Positions 1 through 10,988 of a stretch of DNA of 46,707 nucleotides are shown piece by piece. Both the position numbers and the translations under genes were made by a program. The notes under the pieces are model-generated. The model was not told where the DNA came from and searched no databases. It worked only from the letters and a program-made list of their open reading frames with translations. Position 1 is the first letter of the stretch. Each line of letters begins with the position of its first letter. Origin of the DNA: Solicoccozyma terricola (lineage: Eukaryota; Basidiomycota; Tremellomycetes; Filobasidiales; Piskurozymaceae); NCBI GenBank assembly GCA_001600875.1, contig BCLD01000010.1, positions 344,523 to 391,229 of the forward strand, read 5' to 3'.

Positions 1-34
<34 letters not shown>
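1..34 (+). repeat. Poly-C tract in an intron tail
   Basis: Thirty-four C residues open the window, followed by ACCCCCAG, which is a usable 3' splice site (AG at 41-42). The ETF-alpha coding frame is open immediately after it, so the tract is the pyrimidine-rich end of an intron whose 5' part lies outside the window. Confidence 0.8.
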
Positions 35-42
35 ACCCCCAG

Positions 43-1127
43 CCGTCACTCCAGCCATCGCATCATTCCTCTCTTCAAATCCGGCCACCACCCACATCCT
101 AGCCGCCCACACCGCAGTGACTAAAAACCTCTTCCCACGATTGGCCGGTCAATTGAACGTTCCAATGATCTCCGACATCTTAAAGGTTGATTCGACAGGC
201 ACGGAATTCGAGCGACCGATCTACGCTGGTAATGCGATTCTCAAGATCAAGGTTAGTGGTAAAGAAGGAGCGGTCAAGATTGTCTCAGTTAGGACTACTG
301 CGTTTGATAAAGCGGAGGTTGGAGAGAGTGAGGAGGGTTACGAGGTCGAGGAGATCAAAGCGGACGATCCAGCAGAGGGTGAGTCGTCGGCTTCCTCAAT
401 CAATCAAAAAGTCGATGCACGCTACTCCCCAGAGAACTGATGGTTCTGTCACTCCTTCCCTCCCCCCCCCCCCCCCCCCAACAGTGCCAACCAAGTTCGC
501 AGGCGAAGAATTGACCATCTCATCCCGACCGGATCTTTCATCAGCTTCTCGAGTCGTCTCAGGGGGTAGAGCTTTGAAGTCCCAGGAACAGTTCAATTCG
601 ATTATGGAGCCGTTGGCTGATAGTTTGGGTGCTGGTGAGTCCTATAAAATTCTTCCAGTTCTAGGAGTGCAGAAGGGAGAGCCACGACACTGACGAACGT
701 GTGATAGCTATCGGAGCATCGAGAGCTGCTGTCGATGCAGGTTACGCAGATAATTCATTGCAAGTTGGACAGACTGGAAAGGTGGGGTGCACTGTCAACA
801 TCCGTTCGTCCGCGAGTCACTCACCGCCTTTTATTGCGTTGACATTCTACAGGTCGTCGCACCGGCTCTTTACATGGCCGTTGGTATTTCCGGTGCGATC
901 CAGCATTTGGCCGGTATGAAAGAGTCCAAGATGATCGTCGCAATCAACAAGGTGAGTCGTTTCCTTTTCCTTACGATGTCACAATTTCACCACCTCACCC
1001 GCTTACGACGCTTCCTTCATAGGACGCCGATGCTCCCATCTTCCAAATCGCCGACGTCGGTCTCGTTGCTGATCTCTTTACGGCTGTACCCGAGTTGACC
1101 GAGAAGATCAAGGCTGCAAAGGCATGA
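43..1127 (+). CDS. ETFA: Electron transfer flavoprotein subunit alpha (5' partial)
   Basis: ETF-alpha binds FAD in the mitochondrial matrix and passes electrons from acyl-CoA dehydrogenases to ETF:ubiquinone oxidoreductase. Five exons are visible: 43-378, 485-634, 708-781, 853-951 and 1023-1127, joined by GTGAGT- or GTGGGG-type donors. The first visible exon encodes the end of the N-terminal domain ([20 protein letters not shown]). Later exons carry the C-terminal FAD-binding domain with [39 protein letters not shown] and [20 protein letters not shown], all family hallmarks. It ends in KIKAAKA and TGA at 1125-1127. The initiator and the first roughly 100 residues, including any targeting peptide, are outside the window. 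The intron at 379-484 ends in a C-run just before its acceptor. The frame was checked across every junction. Confidence 0.95.
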
Positions 1128-1248
1128 ACGGGAGGGGATTTGAAAGCGTGCAGGATGAAAGAAAAACAAAAAGTGGTGTATAAATCGCGGTGTACGCAGT
1201 GTCTATAGCATGGAGAGAAATCTAAAGTATGTCGGCCAATCGGTCCGA

Positions 1249-2921
1249 CTACAATTTTGCCTCACTACTTCGCACGTCTTCCTTACCGAAAACTTCCTCA
1301 AAGACCTGATGGATCATCGGAACCATGTCCTCTGTCTGCATTGAGCGACCTTTCGCTTCGTACGTCCTTCGGGAACAGGTTCGGTTGAAAGTTGATGCCC
1401 CGTAGGCAGCAAGAGTGGGAATGTGTTTGGCGATGTCGGATGCTTTCGATGGTGGTGGGTGGCCAGCTCGTCTACAGGGATAGAAATATGAGATTAACAG
1501 TCCGAGTAGCAATGGAATCCTCCAACTCCCACCACTCACTCGTACGTTCCAGCAACCCACTCTGCACCCCAAGCCAATAACACCCCAACCGATCCCGACA
1601 ATATATCACCCTGACCACCACATCGTTTCAACCCACCCTCAACTTCATTCCTCAGCATATCGACCTTCCCACTCTCGCCGTCGGGCAATAGCGCCTTGGC
1701 TACTGGTAATCCGTTCGAAATGATATCTACGGCACCTTTCTGCAGGATGGTGACGTTTTGGAGAGCGCGAGCGAGGCGTGAACATAGCTCATCGGGAGTG
1801 GCGGAGGAGTCAATTTGCTGTTCACAACTCGAAAGTAAGCCGATGACTCCCTGGAAACGACTTGCAAAGATCCAACTCACCATTTTATCACATAGCCGCT
1901 TGAATTCCATTATGTTGGGAGTCAATACAACTCGTGGTACACCTGGCCAATCCAGGATCACCGACGGATCTTGCTGTTCCCCATTTCCGAACATCAGGTT
2001 CTCTCTTTTCGTCGCATGAAATCAAATCATCTCGAGACGCTTCCCACCTGAACAAGGAACAGCCCATCTGCATCAACGACCACTCCCATTTCAGATTCTT
2101 TCGCTAGTTCGAAAGCAATTCGCGCACATGATAACATGTGGTCTGTTCGAGAGAGTCCTGGACCTATGATGAGGACGTGCTGTAAGATTCGGTGGAGATC
2201 TCAGCCAAGTTACAAGGTGTGCGGCTAAATGTCGAGCAGTCACCAGACGAGACATGACGTCTTTCATTGATTTCTTGATCTCCTCTAGAGAATGAGTCGG
2301 GTCGAGAATGCCGTGAACGATGAGGTCTGCCGAGCGATGTGACAAGGTTAGCTTATGGATAGTATGCTTGAAAGGCTCAGACAACTGACCAGGTGAATAC
2401 GTCTTGATAACTTGACCGGCGAGCGGCTCGCAGATCACATGAGCGAGGTCTGCACCCTGGATATGTCGAAACAAAAGAGTGCAATGTCGAGAGTTCGTCA
2501 GGGTGTGTGGCGGAAATGGGACGTACGGAGGGACTCACGAAGCGAAGCGCTCCGATGCTCGAGAAGAATGGTGCACCGGTGTAGCTAGAGAAGGGAATAT
2601 AACAATTCAGTTATCCAAACAAGCGATTTGCAGCGCAGACGACTCATCCCGCCAAGGTGAAGCATAGATGCGCAAAGGTGGTCAACCACTCACTCTCCTG
2701 ATCCCCCTAGAATACCGATTCTCCCTGCAAGATGGAACGAACGGGTCAGCTGTACATCCAGGAAGCTATCTAGTATACCGAGGTCCAGCTGTACTGGCAG
2801 AATCGACATTGCCCGACGTCAACTCACCCGCTTGACCCTTGTGCAACTTGTTTGACAAGGGTGGAATGAGTTTTGTGGATATGAGGTTGATGAGATGGGT
2901 GTGAGTGGCTGATTGAGGCAT
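1249..2921 (-). CDS. NAXD: NAD(P)H-hydrate dehydratase (carbohydrate-kinase-like repair enzyme)
   Basis: This enzyme uses a nucleotide triphosphate to dehydrate the damaged cofactors NADHX and NADPHX back to NADH and NADPH. The predicted start at 2921 gives [20 protein letters not shown], followed by [13 protein letters not shown] and, across a short intron, [10 protein letters not shown]. Further exons carry [20 protein letters not shown], a [11 protein letters not shown] segment, a [13 protein letters not shown] segment, [12 protein letters not shown], and [20 protein letters not shown], which is the conserved glycine-rich site with the catalytic aspartate. The tail [15 protein letters not shown]...[12 protein letters not shown]...VFEEVFG also matches human CARKD/NAXD. 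Introns are numerous and short. It is convergent with ETF-alpha, 121 bases away. The family assignment is firm; exact internal exon edges were only partly checked. Confidence 0.92.
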
Positions 2922-3110
2922 GATTGTGTAGGTTTATGTGGGGAGAGCGCAGCAGGGGTGGTACGGAGTGCTTGGGCTATGTCTAGGTCGCTTCACGATG
3001 GATAGTAGTCGATGTGGAGGATGTAGGAGGTGCATGTCATCGACCATCCGAGTGTGTTGATGACGTCATTTTACCCTCAACTAAGTAATGTTCAACTATG
3101 TCGTTTGAAG

Positions 3111-3342
3111 GTCAACACCTCCAACATCATCGACAATGTCGAGACCGCCTGGGTCGTTAATGTGACGAGATCTCCGAGCTACGCTCTCGCATCCTTAGTT
3201 ACCTTCCACACTCCCGAGATGGTCAAGTTGCGGCTTGCGCAACGGGAACCTTGAAGAGTATGCGGACGCGTTGATGAATGCGGAGAAAGTGCCGGTGGAG
3301 ACCAAGAAGAGGAAGGTGGGATGGCGGCAATTACCTAAATAA
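3111..3342 (+). pseudogene. Coding-like fragment, possible gene remnant
   Basis: This stretch between two reverse-strand genes reads as protein-like sequence on the forward strand. An open segment VNTSNIIDNVETAWVVNVTR...TPEMVK is followed, only after a change of frame near 3230, by LRNGNLEEYADALMNAEKVP...KKRKVGWRQLPK and a stop at 3340-3342. No convincing start codon, upstream exons or splice site join the two parts. It could be the remnant of a gene or a duplicated exon pair, or chance open sequence within the 3' region of the CCDC124 gene and the promoter of the NAXD gene. I do not recognise a family. The KKRKV stretch resembles a basic nuclear signal but is weak evidence. Confidence 0.25.
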
Positions 3343-3464
3343 TTGGCTTCCATAACAAAGATTGGAATGCCTTGGCAGTTGTGAACTTGGTATTCGTGAT
3401 GATCGATGCGTTCGTTGTGCTTCATAATTCATACGGATTTCATAATCGTCGAATAGCGAGTCAA

Positions 3465-5083
3465 TCAACCATCCACCCTATACTTCTGCTCCTTTGCGGT
3501 ATTACTCGCTTTGAGAGCATCCACACGATCATCCTTGGTCGAGTTGTAAGCCGCTGTGACCTGATTGAAGCTGTGTGGGGGGATTAAGAGTATTAGTGAT
3601 GATTAGACGACGATGTGACGTGATAAAAAAAGAGACTTGCGGATTCTCCGGCGCCTTTTGGAATTGCTTGAAGAGCATGTCTTGCATTTGCTGTTTCCGC
3701 AGACCGGGATGCTAGCCAGACAGAAAGATACTTCGTCAGAACAGAGACCAGCGATATGATAAAGTCGTGCTCACCTCTTTCTTCAAGATCGGCATCTCTC
3801 GCTCGAGGTAAGCTTCGAAAGCGCTCTTGAATCGTCTCTGTGAAAATGGGCAAGGTCGCGATGGGCATCATGAGAGGAGGGTCTCTCTCGAGGTCATTTA
3901 TTCCGGCAGACTCACCTCTGGATGCTTTTCAATCAATCCAGCCTGTCAAGTAGATAGATAGTGAGCTGGAATTTTAGCATCATTCTGCCGTGACGCAATC
4001 TTGTTACTGCCCTGCCCACCTTGGCACCTAAACTGCTCTTATCGGTTTTTGCGTTCACGAGCTCTAGCGCCTCCAACATGTTATCCAGACCTGTCGCCGC
4101 GAGGTGAACAGTACCCTCCTCTTCTTGATCTTCCTCTTTGTTCACGACGTCCACAGATGCCAGACCGCCACCAGCAGCCAGGGCACCTGGCCCAGCAGGT
4201 CTAATACTCTCCTTCTCCTTCTCCTTCTTTGTTGGTACGGCCTTTTTCTTTGCTGCTGCGCCTGTCACTTGAGGTTTAGGCTTGGAGGGGAGGGAGGCTT
4301 CTTCAGCTGCAAGTAGAGCAGCCTTTTCAGCCTTTTTCCGCTCTGCTTCTGCGGCTTTGGCTTTGGCAGCTTCGGCTTTCGAGTTGGATTTCGCTGGTGG
4401 GTGAATATGAATGCAAAGGAGGACAGATTTGAAGGTTGTCAGTACATGTGTAATGTAGTCTTTCGTTTTTGATACCCGATATATAAACAGCAGTGTTGAC
4501 GGAATACTGGCTTGTATATTTTCGACACATGTATGCTTGTCAGGTCAAGAGCTCTAGCACAGAGCGTGGTGGATGTACTGGACCCTCAAGCCAAGCTGCA
4601 ACTCTTGTTGAGACTTGCTTTGTAAGTCAGAGCTCCCCCTCGCAGCTTGCCAGTTACGATATCTCTCAAGATACAGCCAGATGACCGCAACATCTCCCAT
4701 GCACTCTCTTACACGCGGCACTCACCTCCATCCTCCCAATCCTTTGCTACAGCAGCTTCTTTCTCATTTGCAGCTTTGGATTTCTTGACGTTCTGTTTTC
4801 GCCAGAGTAGATGAGCCAAAAAAGACGGTTAGCAGAAGAAACATCAGGTTCAAACGAATCAAACAACTGCATAGCCTAGGGAGGTTTCCAAAACGAAAAG
4901 AAAAATTCGGCGCAGTTATTTCAAGATTCCGGTTTACTCTCAGATTTTGAAGCCTGAACCGCTTTTGACCGACTACCCGCACACGACACTAATCGGGGCA
5001 AACCCCCAGGTACACACCTCATTCTCCTCCTTCTTCGCTCGCCCGGCTTCCTTCTTCGTGTTCCCGCCTTTGCCTGGTGGCAT
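3465..5083 (-). CDS. CCDC124: CCDC124 family ribosome-associated coiled-coil protein
   Basis: The family (CCDC124/Oxs1, related to yeast Lso2) binds idle 80S ribosomes and aids recovery of translation. The start at 5083 encodes MPPGKGGNTKKEAGRAKKEE, a lysine-rich N-terminus typical of the family, followed by an alanine/lysine coiled coil (KSNSKAEAAKAKAAEAERKK and so on). The middle has a low-complexity acidic linker, then LDNMLEALELVNAKTD. The conserved C-terminal block reads HPERRFKSAFEAYLEREMPI, LKKEHPGLRKQQMQDMLFKQ, FQKAPENPFNQVTAAYNSTK and ends in KYRVDG with the stop at 3465-3467. The roughly 230 residues are spread over at least six exons. It shares a 184-base divergent promoter with the nuclease-like gene at 5268. 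Confidence 0.9.
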
Positions 5084-5267
5084 GTTTGGCCGATGAATAT
5101 GTGTGTATGTGTGGATGTATCCCAAGACGGTTGCGGGTTGAGGGATGAGGGATGAGGGATGCTGGATGGGAAGTGTGTACAGGAGGTTGACCTTTGCCCG
5201 AAGATGTCTCAGTCTCAGTCACGTGTTGTCGCCACCCGGCCGAGCCACGTGGGAGTCAACTACAATA

Positions 5268-7533
5268 ATGTCCAACCAGGCTCGACCGATGCATCCTCAT
5301 ACCACTTCACACAACATGCCACCGAGATCCAACACGCACAAGGGCAAAGGCAAGGCGCGGATGGAGCACGTCGCCGCGGTGCGCGGGAGGGCGACGCATG
5401 AGACTCGCGAGACGGAGGAAAGCGTTGCGGGACCCAGTAGGTCGCACAACCCATCCGAGACTGAGCATCGGGAGGAAACCAAGGTGAGTGGACAGGTGCG
5501 GCTCTTCAGTTCTTCGCGGAGCGAAGATCTTTGTCTTGCGAACGTAGTGAGCAAAATACTCTCTGTCTCTGCGAGTGTAGCGAGCAATACACACACTCTC
5601 TACGAGTGCAGCAAGCAATATTTTCTGTCTGTGAAAGTGCAGCACAAACTCTCTCTCTCTCTGTGTCTGAGTGTCTGTGTGTCTGAGTGTGTCTGTGTCT
5701 CTGTGTCTCTGTGTCTCTGTGACTCGTCTGACATGTGTATCCTTTTATTTACCTCATGCTCGCTTATCATATATGCATCTTACAATGACAAACCGCCCCA
5801 CCGACGCCGCCCGCTCAATTGGTCGTATCATTTCCACTGTCGGATGTACAACAACCCATACGCAGAATCTCCTGGTGGCCATTTGGAACGAAGATATTCG
5901 AGCAGATCGTTCTCGATGGGTGGGCGGCAAGTTCTACATGCAATGGATCCTCAATTATGGTCCCGATAGGGAGCACACTGCTCCCGATGAAGCTATACTT
6001 GCACCGAGCATATCGGCCGCATGCAAAGATATCATCGACGAAGTAGCCACGACTTTTCGAACGGTACAGGTCATGCGCCCGACTTCCCTCAGACAGATTC
6101 ACGAGGAGGGATCGTGGAAAGCAAGCAAGTTGCACGATGTTTATAACGAGAGGCTGGCACTGGCGATAAACCAGGAAGTGAACTGGAGACTGGAAGAATT
6201 GGGTCAGCAACCGCTTGCGATTCCCGACGAAACACCATTCCAAGGAGACGGGGGACACCCGAGTTCAGTTTCGGTTGGAGTTACGCAAGCGGACGGGATG
6301 ATCACTTGGACCACTGACCGCCAGCAAGTACATGCTGTCTTGGTTTGCGAGATTAAGGCTGTCTCAGGGAAAGACATACACAAAGAAGGGGAGTGGAACA
6401 GAAAGCACAAGAACGGTACAGTGCAATGCATTTGCTATCTTTACGCAGCCTATAAACTGTGTGGAGCGAGATACGGTCTTGTCATCGTCAACGATCGTTT
6501 TCAACGTATCGTGATCAGTGTGAAGGGACGCATGTTGATCGAGGTACCGAAAAATTCGCCGTTCGTTGGGAAAACATGCGACCTCCAGGTCGGACTCGAT
6601 GACGCGCTCTTTGGTCGCTCAAGGATCCCGAACGTTTTGCCAGTCCCGACCTATCCGTCGACTGGATCGGAAGGTGCTGTGGACAGGTTCTGCCATTACA
6701 TTACAACGGCTGCTGAACTGGCGGAAAGACTGTGTCGAGGGGGAAAATGCGCTGGTCAGGAGACAAAGGTGGACAATGTCATCCTACCAGAGCATAACGT
6801 CTCTTGCAAGATTGATGACAAGAGTATGGCGACCGTTTACGAAGAAACTGAAACCTTTATCGATTCGAAGAATAGGAAAGCAGCCGGTCATTTCAAGAAG
6901 GTGACGGATGCGAGGAAAGCTTCGAAAAGGTCCGAGACTTTGAAGCGCAAGGGGAAGGAAGATGAAGGTGAAGATAAAGATGAAGATGAGCACAACCGTG
7001 GTTCCGGACCTTCCAGAGAGACTCCTAAGCGCAACAAAGATCGACATGGGGACCATCGTAATGAGAGCGCGCCACCTCGGGACAAGAAAACTGGGGCGAG
7101 CAGTCGGGGTCAGATCCCAGCTGGTGGTCAAACGCGCATCAAGGGGAACGTAGGGGTGGAAAATGCATCTATCGAGCAGATTGGCGACAAGCTCGGTCAG
7201 ATGCGTCGTTTGCCCCTTTCTGCCGACATTTCGGAATCGTTGAACCACTCGAATAATGGCTACAGCGAGCAGGGCGCTGGTCTCAACATGGGGACATGGA
7301 TCCGCCAGCTCGACCCGGACGATCAAGCTCCAGAGTATCGCGAGGCGACGTCGGCGACTGGGTCCGAGTCCGGGGACTCTTTCGATGAGGTCCCACCGAG
7401 TGAGCGCTCCGAGGGTGGGCCGTCGTTCGATATTGGCAAGATCATGGCAGTGATGGACGAGGAGAATTTCGTCATCGACTTTGCCGACTCTGACGCCATC
7501 GACGCCGAGGTGAATGAATGGCGAGAGTGCTGA
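5268..7533 (+). CDS. Orphan protein with predicted PD-(D/E)XK nuclease-like core
   Basis: Two exons are predicted: 5268-5483 (MSNQARPMHPHTTSHNMPPR...EETK) and 5866-7533 (NLLVAIWNEDIRAD onward), about 627 residues. The junction is phase 0, with GTGAGT at 5484 and a CGCAG acceptor. Roughly residues 190-300 look like a restriction-nuclease fold: an aspartate in TQADGMITW, a strand ending in VLVCEIKA (the E-x-K signature), then VQCICYLYAAYKL, resembling the Q-x(3)-Y helix of RecB-type nucleases, and a closing strand GLVIVNDRFQRIVIS. The C-terminal half is charged and disordered (KRKGKEDEGEDKDEDE, then acidic stretches), suggesting a nuclear protein. I know no named family with this arrangement. 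Catalytic activity is inferred only from the motif pattern. The intron is unusually long at 382 bases and full of repeats. Confidence 0.75.
5511..5725 (+). repeat. GCGAGCG-type repeats plus CTGTGT microsatellite inside intron 1
   Basis: The intron at 5484-5865 contains degenerate copies of a near-palindromic unit: GCGAACGTAGTGAGCA, GCGAGTGTAGCGAGCA and ACGAGTGCAGCAAGCA, plus the inverted repeat CTTCGCGGAGCGAAG. A tract of CTCT and CTGTGTCT steps follows at about 5650-5725. The unit is the same one that fills the first introns at 14906-15250, 19387-19670 and 20338-20710, and reads in the sense direction of the host gene. Confidence 0.8.
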
Positions 7534-7677
7534 GCAGACGTGCTTGTAGGGGGTGAGTTGGGTGGCGGTGGCGGTGGCGGTGGCGGGATCACGTGCTCGA
7601 TGACGTGTCACAGCCGAGTGGAGGTCGAACCATCTCGGATGCCAGCCAGCTCAACTCACCACCCGGCCCAACAACAC

Positions 7678-8999
7678 ATGCCCTATCTCTCATCCCTCAC
7701 TCGTCAGCTGCCCACAATCTACAGACGCACCATGTCGTCCACCACCATCCCTGCCACCATGCGCGGCATCCTCATCGCCAAGACAGGAGGTCCCGAGGTC
7801 CTCGAGTACAAGACAGATCTCCCCGTGCCCTCGGTGAAAGACGGAGAGGTGTTGGTGAAGAACGAGTTTTGTGGGATTAATTACATCGATACGTGAGTCT
7901 TCGTGCTGTTCTAACCACGCAGGCGTCCAAGTAGTGAAAGGACGGTTCGGACGGTGTGGACGTTGCGGACGTTGCGGAAGGTGCTGACCCCTCATGCCCA
8001 CGACGCTACACAGATACTTCCGAACCGGTCTCTACCCCTCCCCCAAACCCGAGATCCTCGGCCGTGAGGCCTCGGGAACCATCGTCTCCCTATCCCCTGC
8101 CTCATCCCACTACAACCTCTCCGTGGGAGACCGAGTCGTTTGGATGGCTAGCAACGGTTACGCAGAATACACTGCAGTACCATCGAAAGCGGTTCTCAAG
8201 CTTCCGGATAACATCAAGTTAGAAGTAGGAGTCGCAGCGTTCTTGCAAGGACTGACGGCGTTGACGATGATTCGAGAGTCTTATCATGTCAAGAAGGGAG
8301 ATTGGGTACTCGTCCATGCAGCTGCTGGTGGAGTGGGTTTGTGGTTGGTCCAGTTGCTGAAGGCTGTTGGAGCCAAAATCATCGCTACTGCATCTACCGA
8401 GGACAAATTGGCTGTCGCCAAGAACGCTGGAGCGACTCATACCTTACTATCGTCTCTTCCTCACAAAGAGTTGGCGGAAAAGATCAATGAGATCACAAGG
8501 GATACCGAAGAGGAGACTGGGGAGGGAGAGAAGAGGGAAGAAGGCGTTCATGCCGTGTTTGACGGCGTGGGCAAAGTCACATTCGACTTGGACTTGGACG
8601 TTGTCAGGAGGAAGGGTACGATCGTTTCTTTCGGGAATGCAAGTGGTGCGGTGGATCCTGTTCCTTTGACGTGAGTTTGTAAAACGCTCTCAGCTTCACT
8701 TCCCGTTTCCGCATGAGGGGTCTCCGATGATGCTGACCGAGGGCTTGCTGCAACGAAAAAACAAACAAACAAACAGTAAACTCGTTCCGAAGAACGTCAA
8801 ACTCCTTCGTCCAACCCTCGGAAACTACCTGACCACCCGCAAAGAGCTGGAGACATACTCGAACGAGTTGTGGCAGATAGTTGGAGAAGGTAGAGTAGAT
8901 GTCAACATCCACAAGATCTATGATTTGAAAGATGTCAAGACGGCACATGAGGATCTGGAGGGGAGAAAGACGATGGGTAAGCTGTTGTTGAGGGTATGA
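7678..8999 (+). CDS. NADPH:quinone oxidoreductase (zeta-crystallin-like)
   Basis: A medium-chain dehydrogenase/reductase of the zinc-free quinone oxidoreductase group, which reduces quinones with NADPH. Three exons, 7678-7892, 8014-8670 and 8777-8999, were joined in frame. The N-terminal GroES-like part shows MRGILIAKTGGPEVLEYKTD, NYIDTYFRTGLYP and LGREASGTIVSL. The Rossmann part shows VLVHAAAGGVGLWLVQLLKA, VGAKIIATAS and HAVFDGVGK. The C-terminus is YDLKDVKTAHEDLEGRKTMG, ending KLLLRV. Length (about 360 residues) fits the family. Two in-frame starts exist. The first, at 7678, adds MPYLSSLTRQLPTIYRRT, a basic, hydroxylated leader like a mitochondrial presequence. The second, at 7732, has the better context and would give a cytosolic form. 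Confidence 0.93.
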
Positions 9000-9142
9000 A
9001 GGGTGTGTGAGAAGATGGGAGGCGATAAGAAGAGTAACAGGCAGTGCACCGTGTTGAAAGTGAAGTATGAGGACGATGCGATCAAAGTCTTGTCTGACCA
9101 AAGACTGTTTGACCAAAAGACTGTCTGACCAATGACGATAGT

Positions 9143-9256
9143 ATGCTCCGCTCATCTGCCCTGCCGGCGGTCCTCGCTCGCCATCACCTCCGCTCCTTCC
9201 GCCCGGCACTCCCTCCCCGGCACCATCCCCCGCAAATCCCGCCACCGTGTTATTGA
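9143..9256 (+). other. Upstream open reading frame in the 5' leader of the HAD gene
   Basis: A 37-codon frame (MLRSSALPAVLARHHLRS, arginine-rich, stop at 9254-9256) lies 121 bases before the HAD start at 9377. It resembles a mitochondrial leader but does not join the downstream frame without an intron that I cannot define. It may repress translation of the HAD gene, or be chance. Confidence 0.25.
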
Positions 9257-9376
9257 TTCGGAGCCTCGAGCATTCCAAGCGGAGAGGTGGATGGCCAACC
9301 ACTTTCCGACATTCATTCCTCAGTCAACTCCTCCCACAGCTCAGTATCAACCTACCTCAAGTAGCCAGGCCAGGCC

Positions 9377-10884
9377 ATGCTCTCCTCCGCTCGCCAAGGA
9401 CTGACGGGCAAGTTGTCCAAAGTCAAGCTGGTGCTGTTCGACGCTTTCGGTAGGTGTGCCGTCGGATGCGTGCGCAGAGAGCCAATCGGGAGTGGTGTGC
9501 GTGCATGGCGACCCGGGGTACCACGAAGCATGAGGTCGGCGTGGGTTTATGTCGTCTTGCATCAAGCTGACACACATGTTATACGGCTCTGACGGTGGAC
9601 AGACACACTCATCACACCGAGATTACCCATCCATATCCAGTTAGTAGTATCACCGTACAACGACTCGGAGGATGTAGACTGACACCAGCAACACGGTCCT
9701 GATATCATATGCTATGATGGTACCCTTCCCTCATGTCTCCTTCATAACGACCTATAGGTATGCAGAAGAAGCTCGGAAAGTGGGATTGTATGTCGACCCG
9801 GATGCTGTGCGAGTTGCATTCAAGTCTGGTGCGTGTTCATGGACCTTGTCAAGAAAGGCAGTGGTCAAAACTGCTTCAGTCCCCTCTCCTGTCCTGTTTC
9901 TGGAACCGCTGACGGTGCTGTCCTCTTCGAATCGTTTAGCATTCAAAGCCACGACATCTTCCTATCCCGAATGGGGAAGGAGACAAATCCCACCAATGAC
10001 TCCAGAGGAATGGTGGCTTCAGATGATAAGGACTACCATGGTGGGAAGTGGGGTAGCAGAGGAAGGTAACCTGCCATGAATTCGAAGCAACTCTGTTCCT
10101 ATTCTCTGACCAATATCACCTCCTGAAAATCAACTTCATAGCGGTCGATGCTACTATGCCCATTCTGGGACCATCTTTGCTTCGCAGATTCGAATCCCGA
10201 GAAGGCTATCGTACATTCGACGATGTCATACCTGCTTGTAAGTTGGGGAATTCCCCTTTCCAAGCTGCGCATAATCGATTGCTGATTTACGAACAACCCG
10301 CAGTAACGGCACTTAAAGAGCTGAATGTAAAGACAGGAGTAGTATCGAATGCCGACTCCCGAATCTGTATGTAACAATGTTTTTACCATGTCCAAACGGG
10401 GATTCATCTGACCTTTTGTCACATCGCAGTGAAAACCTTTTCAGCACTATCCATCACACCTCTTCTCACCGCACCTGTGACCTTGTCCCAGTGTTGTGGG
10501 TACGAGAAGCCGGACGAACGGATCTTCAGATTGGCGGTTTCGAGAAGTACAATAGGTGATGGAGAAGCTGACAAGGCTGCAGAGGGAGATATCAGAGAGG
10601 ATGTCATATTCGTTGGGGATGAGCTAGAAGAGTGAGTCGTGCGCGTCGTTCTACCAGCGGTATAAAGGCGCTCAACATTTGCGGTGTGAAAAAGTGACTA
10701 CTACGGAGCAACTGCCGCTGGCTTATCCGCTCGTCTTCTGCGTAGACCAGGGGAGTGGTCGGATGGTGCGCAGCGAGATTCAGAGGATGAAGAAGCAGTC
10801 GTGGAGATGGGCGTGAAGGTGGTGAACAGTTTGGACAATCTCGTGCAAGAGATCAAGGAGAGGAATGAGGACGCAGATGCTTGA
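9377..10884 (+). CDS. HAD-superfamily hydrolase (HDHD3-like)
   Basis: A haloacid-dehalogenase-type phosphohydrolase. Eight exons were joined in frame: 9377-9449, 9603-9639, 9758-9828, 9940-10065, 10142-10237, 10304-10366, 10430-10631 and 10746-10884. Motif I is LVLFDAFDTL, with the nucleophile aspartate first in D-A-F-D. The cap region includes QYAEEARKVGLYVDPDAVR and EWWLQMIRTTM. Motif II is TGVVSNADSRI, motif III the lysine in CGYEKPDERIFRLAV, and motif IV VIFVGDELEE. This order and the W-rich cap match HDHD3-type proteins; the substrate is not predictable. The region between motifs III and IV carries an acidic insert (DGEADKAAEGDIRED), and another follows motif IV. The start at 9377 is the only methionine in frame ahead of motif I in this exon. 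It converges on the aminotransferase gene, about 100 bases away. Confidence 0.88.
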
Positions 10885-10988
10885 TTTCTCGATGGATTGT
10901 TGATGGACTAGGTCTCGTGTTGTATCTTCCCGGGAATTTCCATGTCATATGCACTGTCGCAAGGCCTTATTTGTGTGCTCCTATACCT

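Noticed and set aside
6784..7611. A 275-codon reverse-strand open frame opposite the nuclease-like gene
   Set aside because: It is antisense to a longer forward exon with consistent motifs and has low-complexity IFIFTFIF text; a shadow frame.
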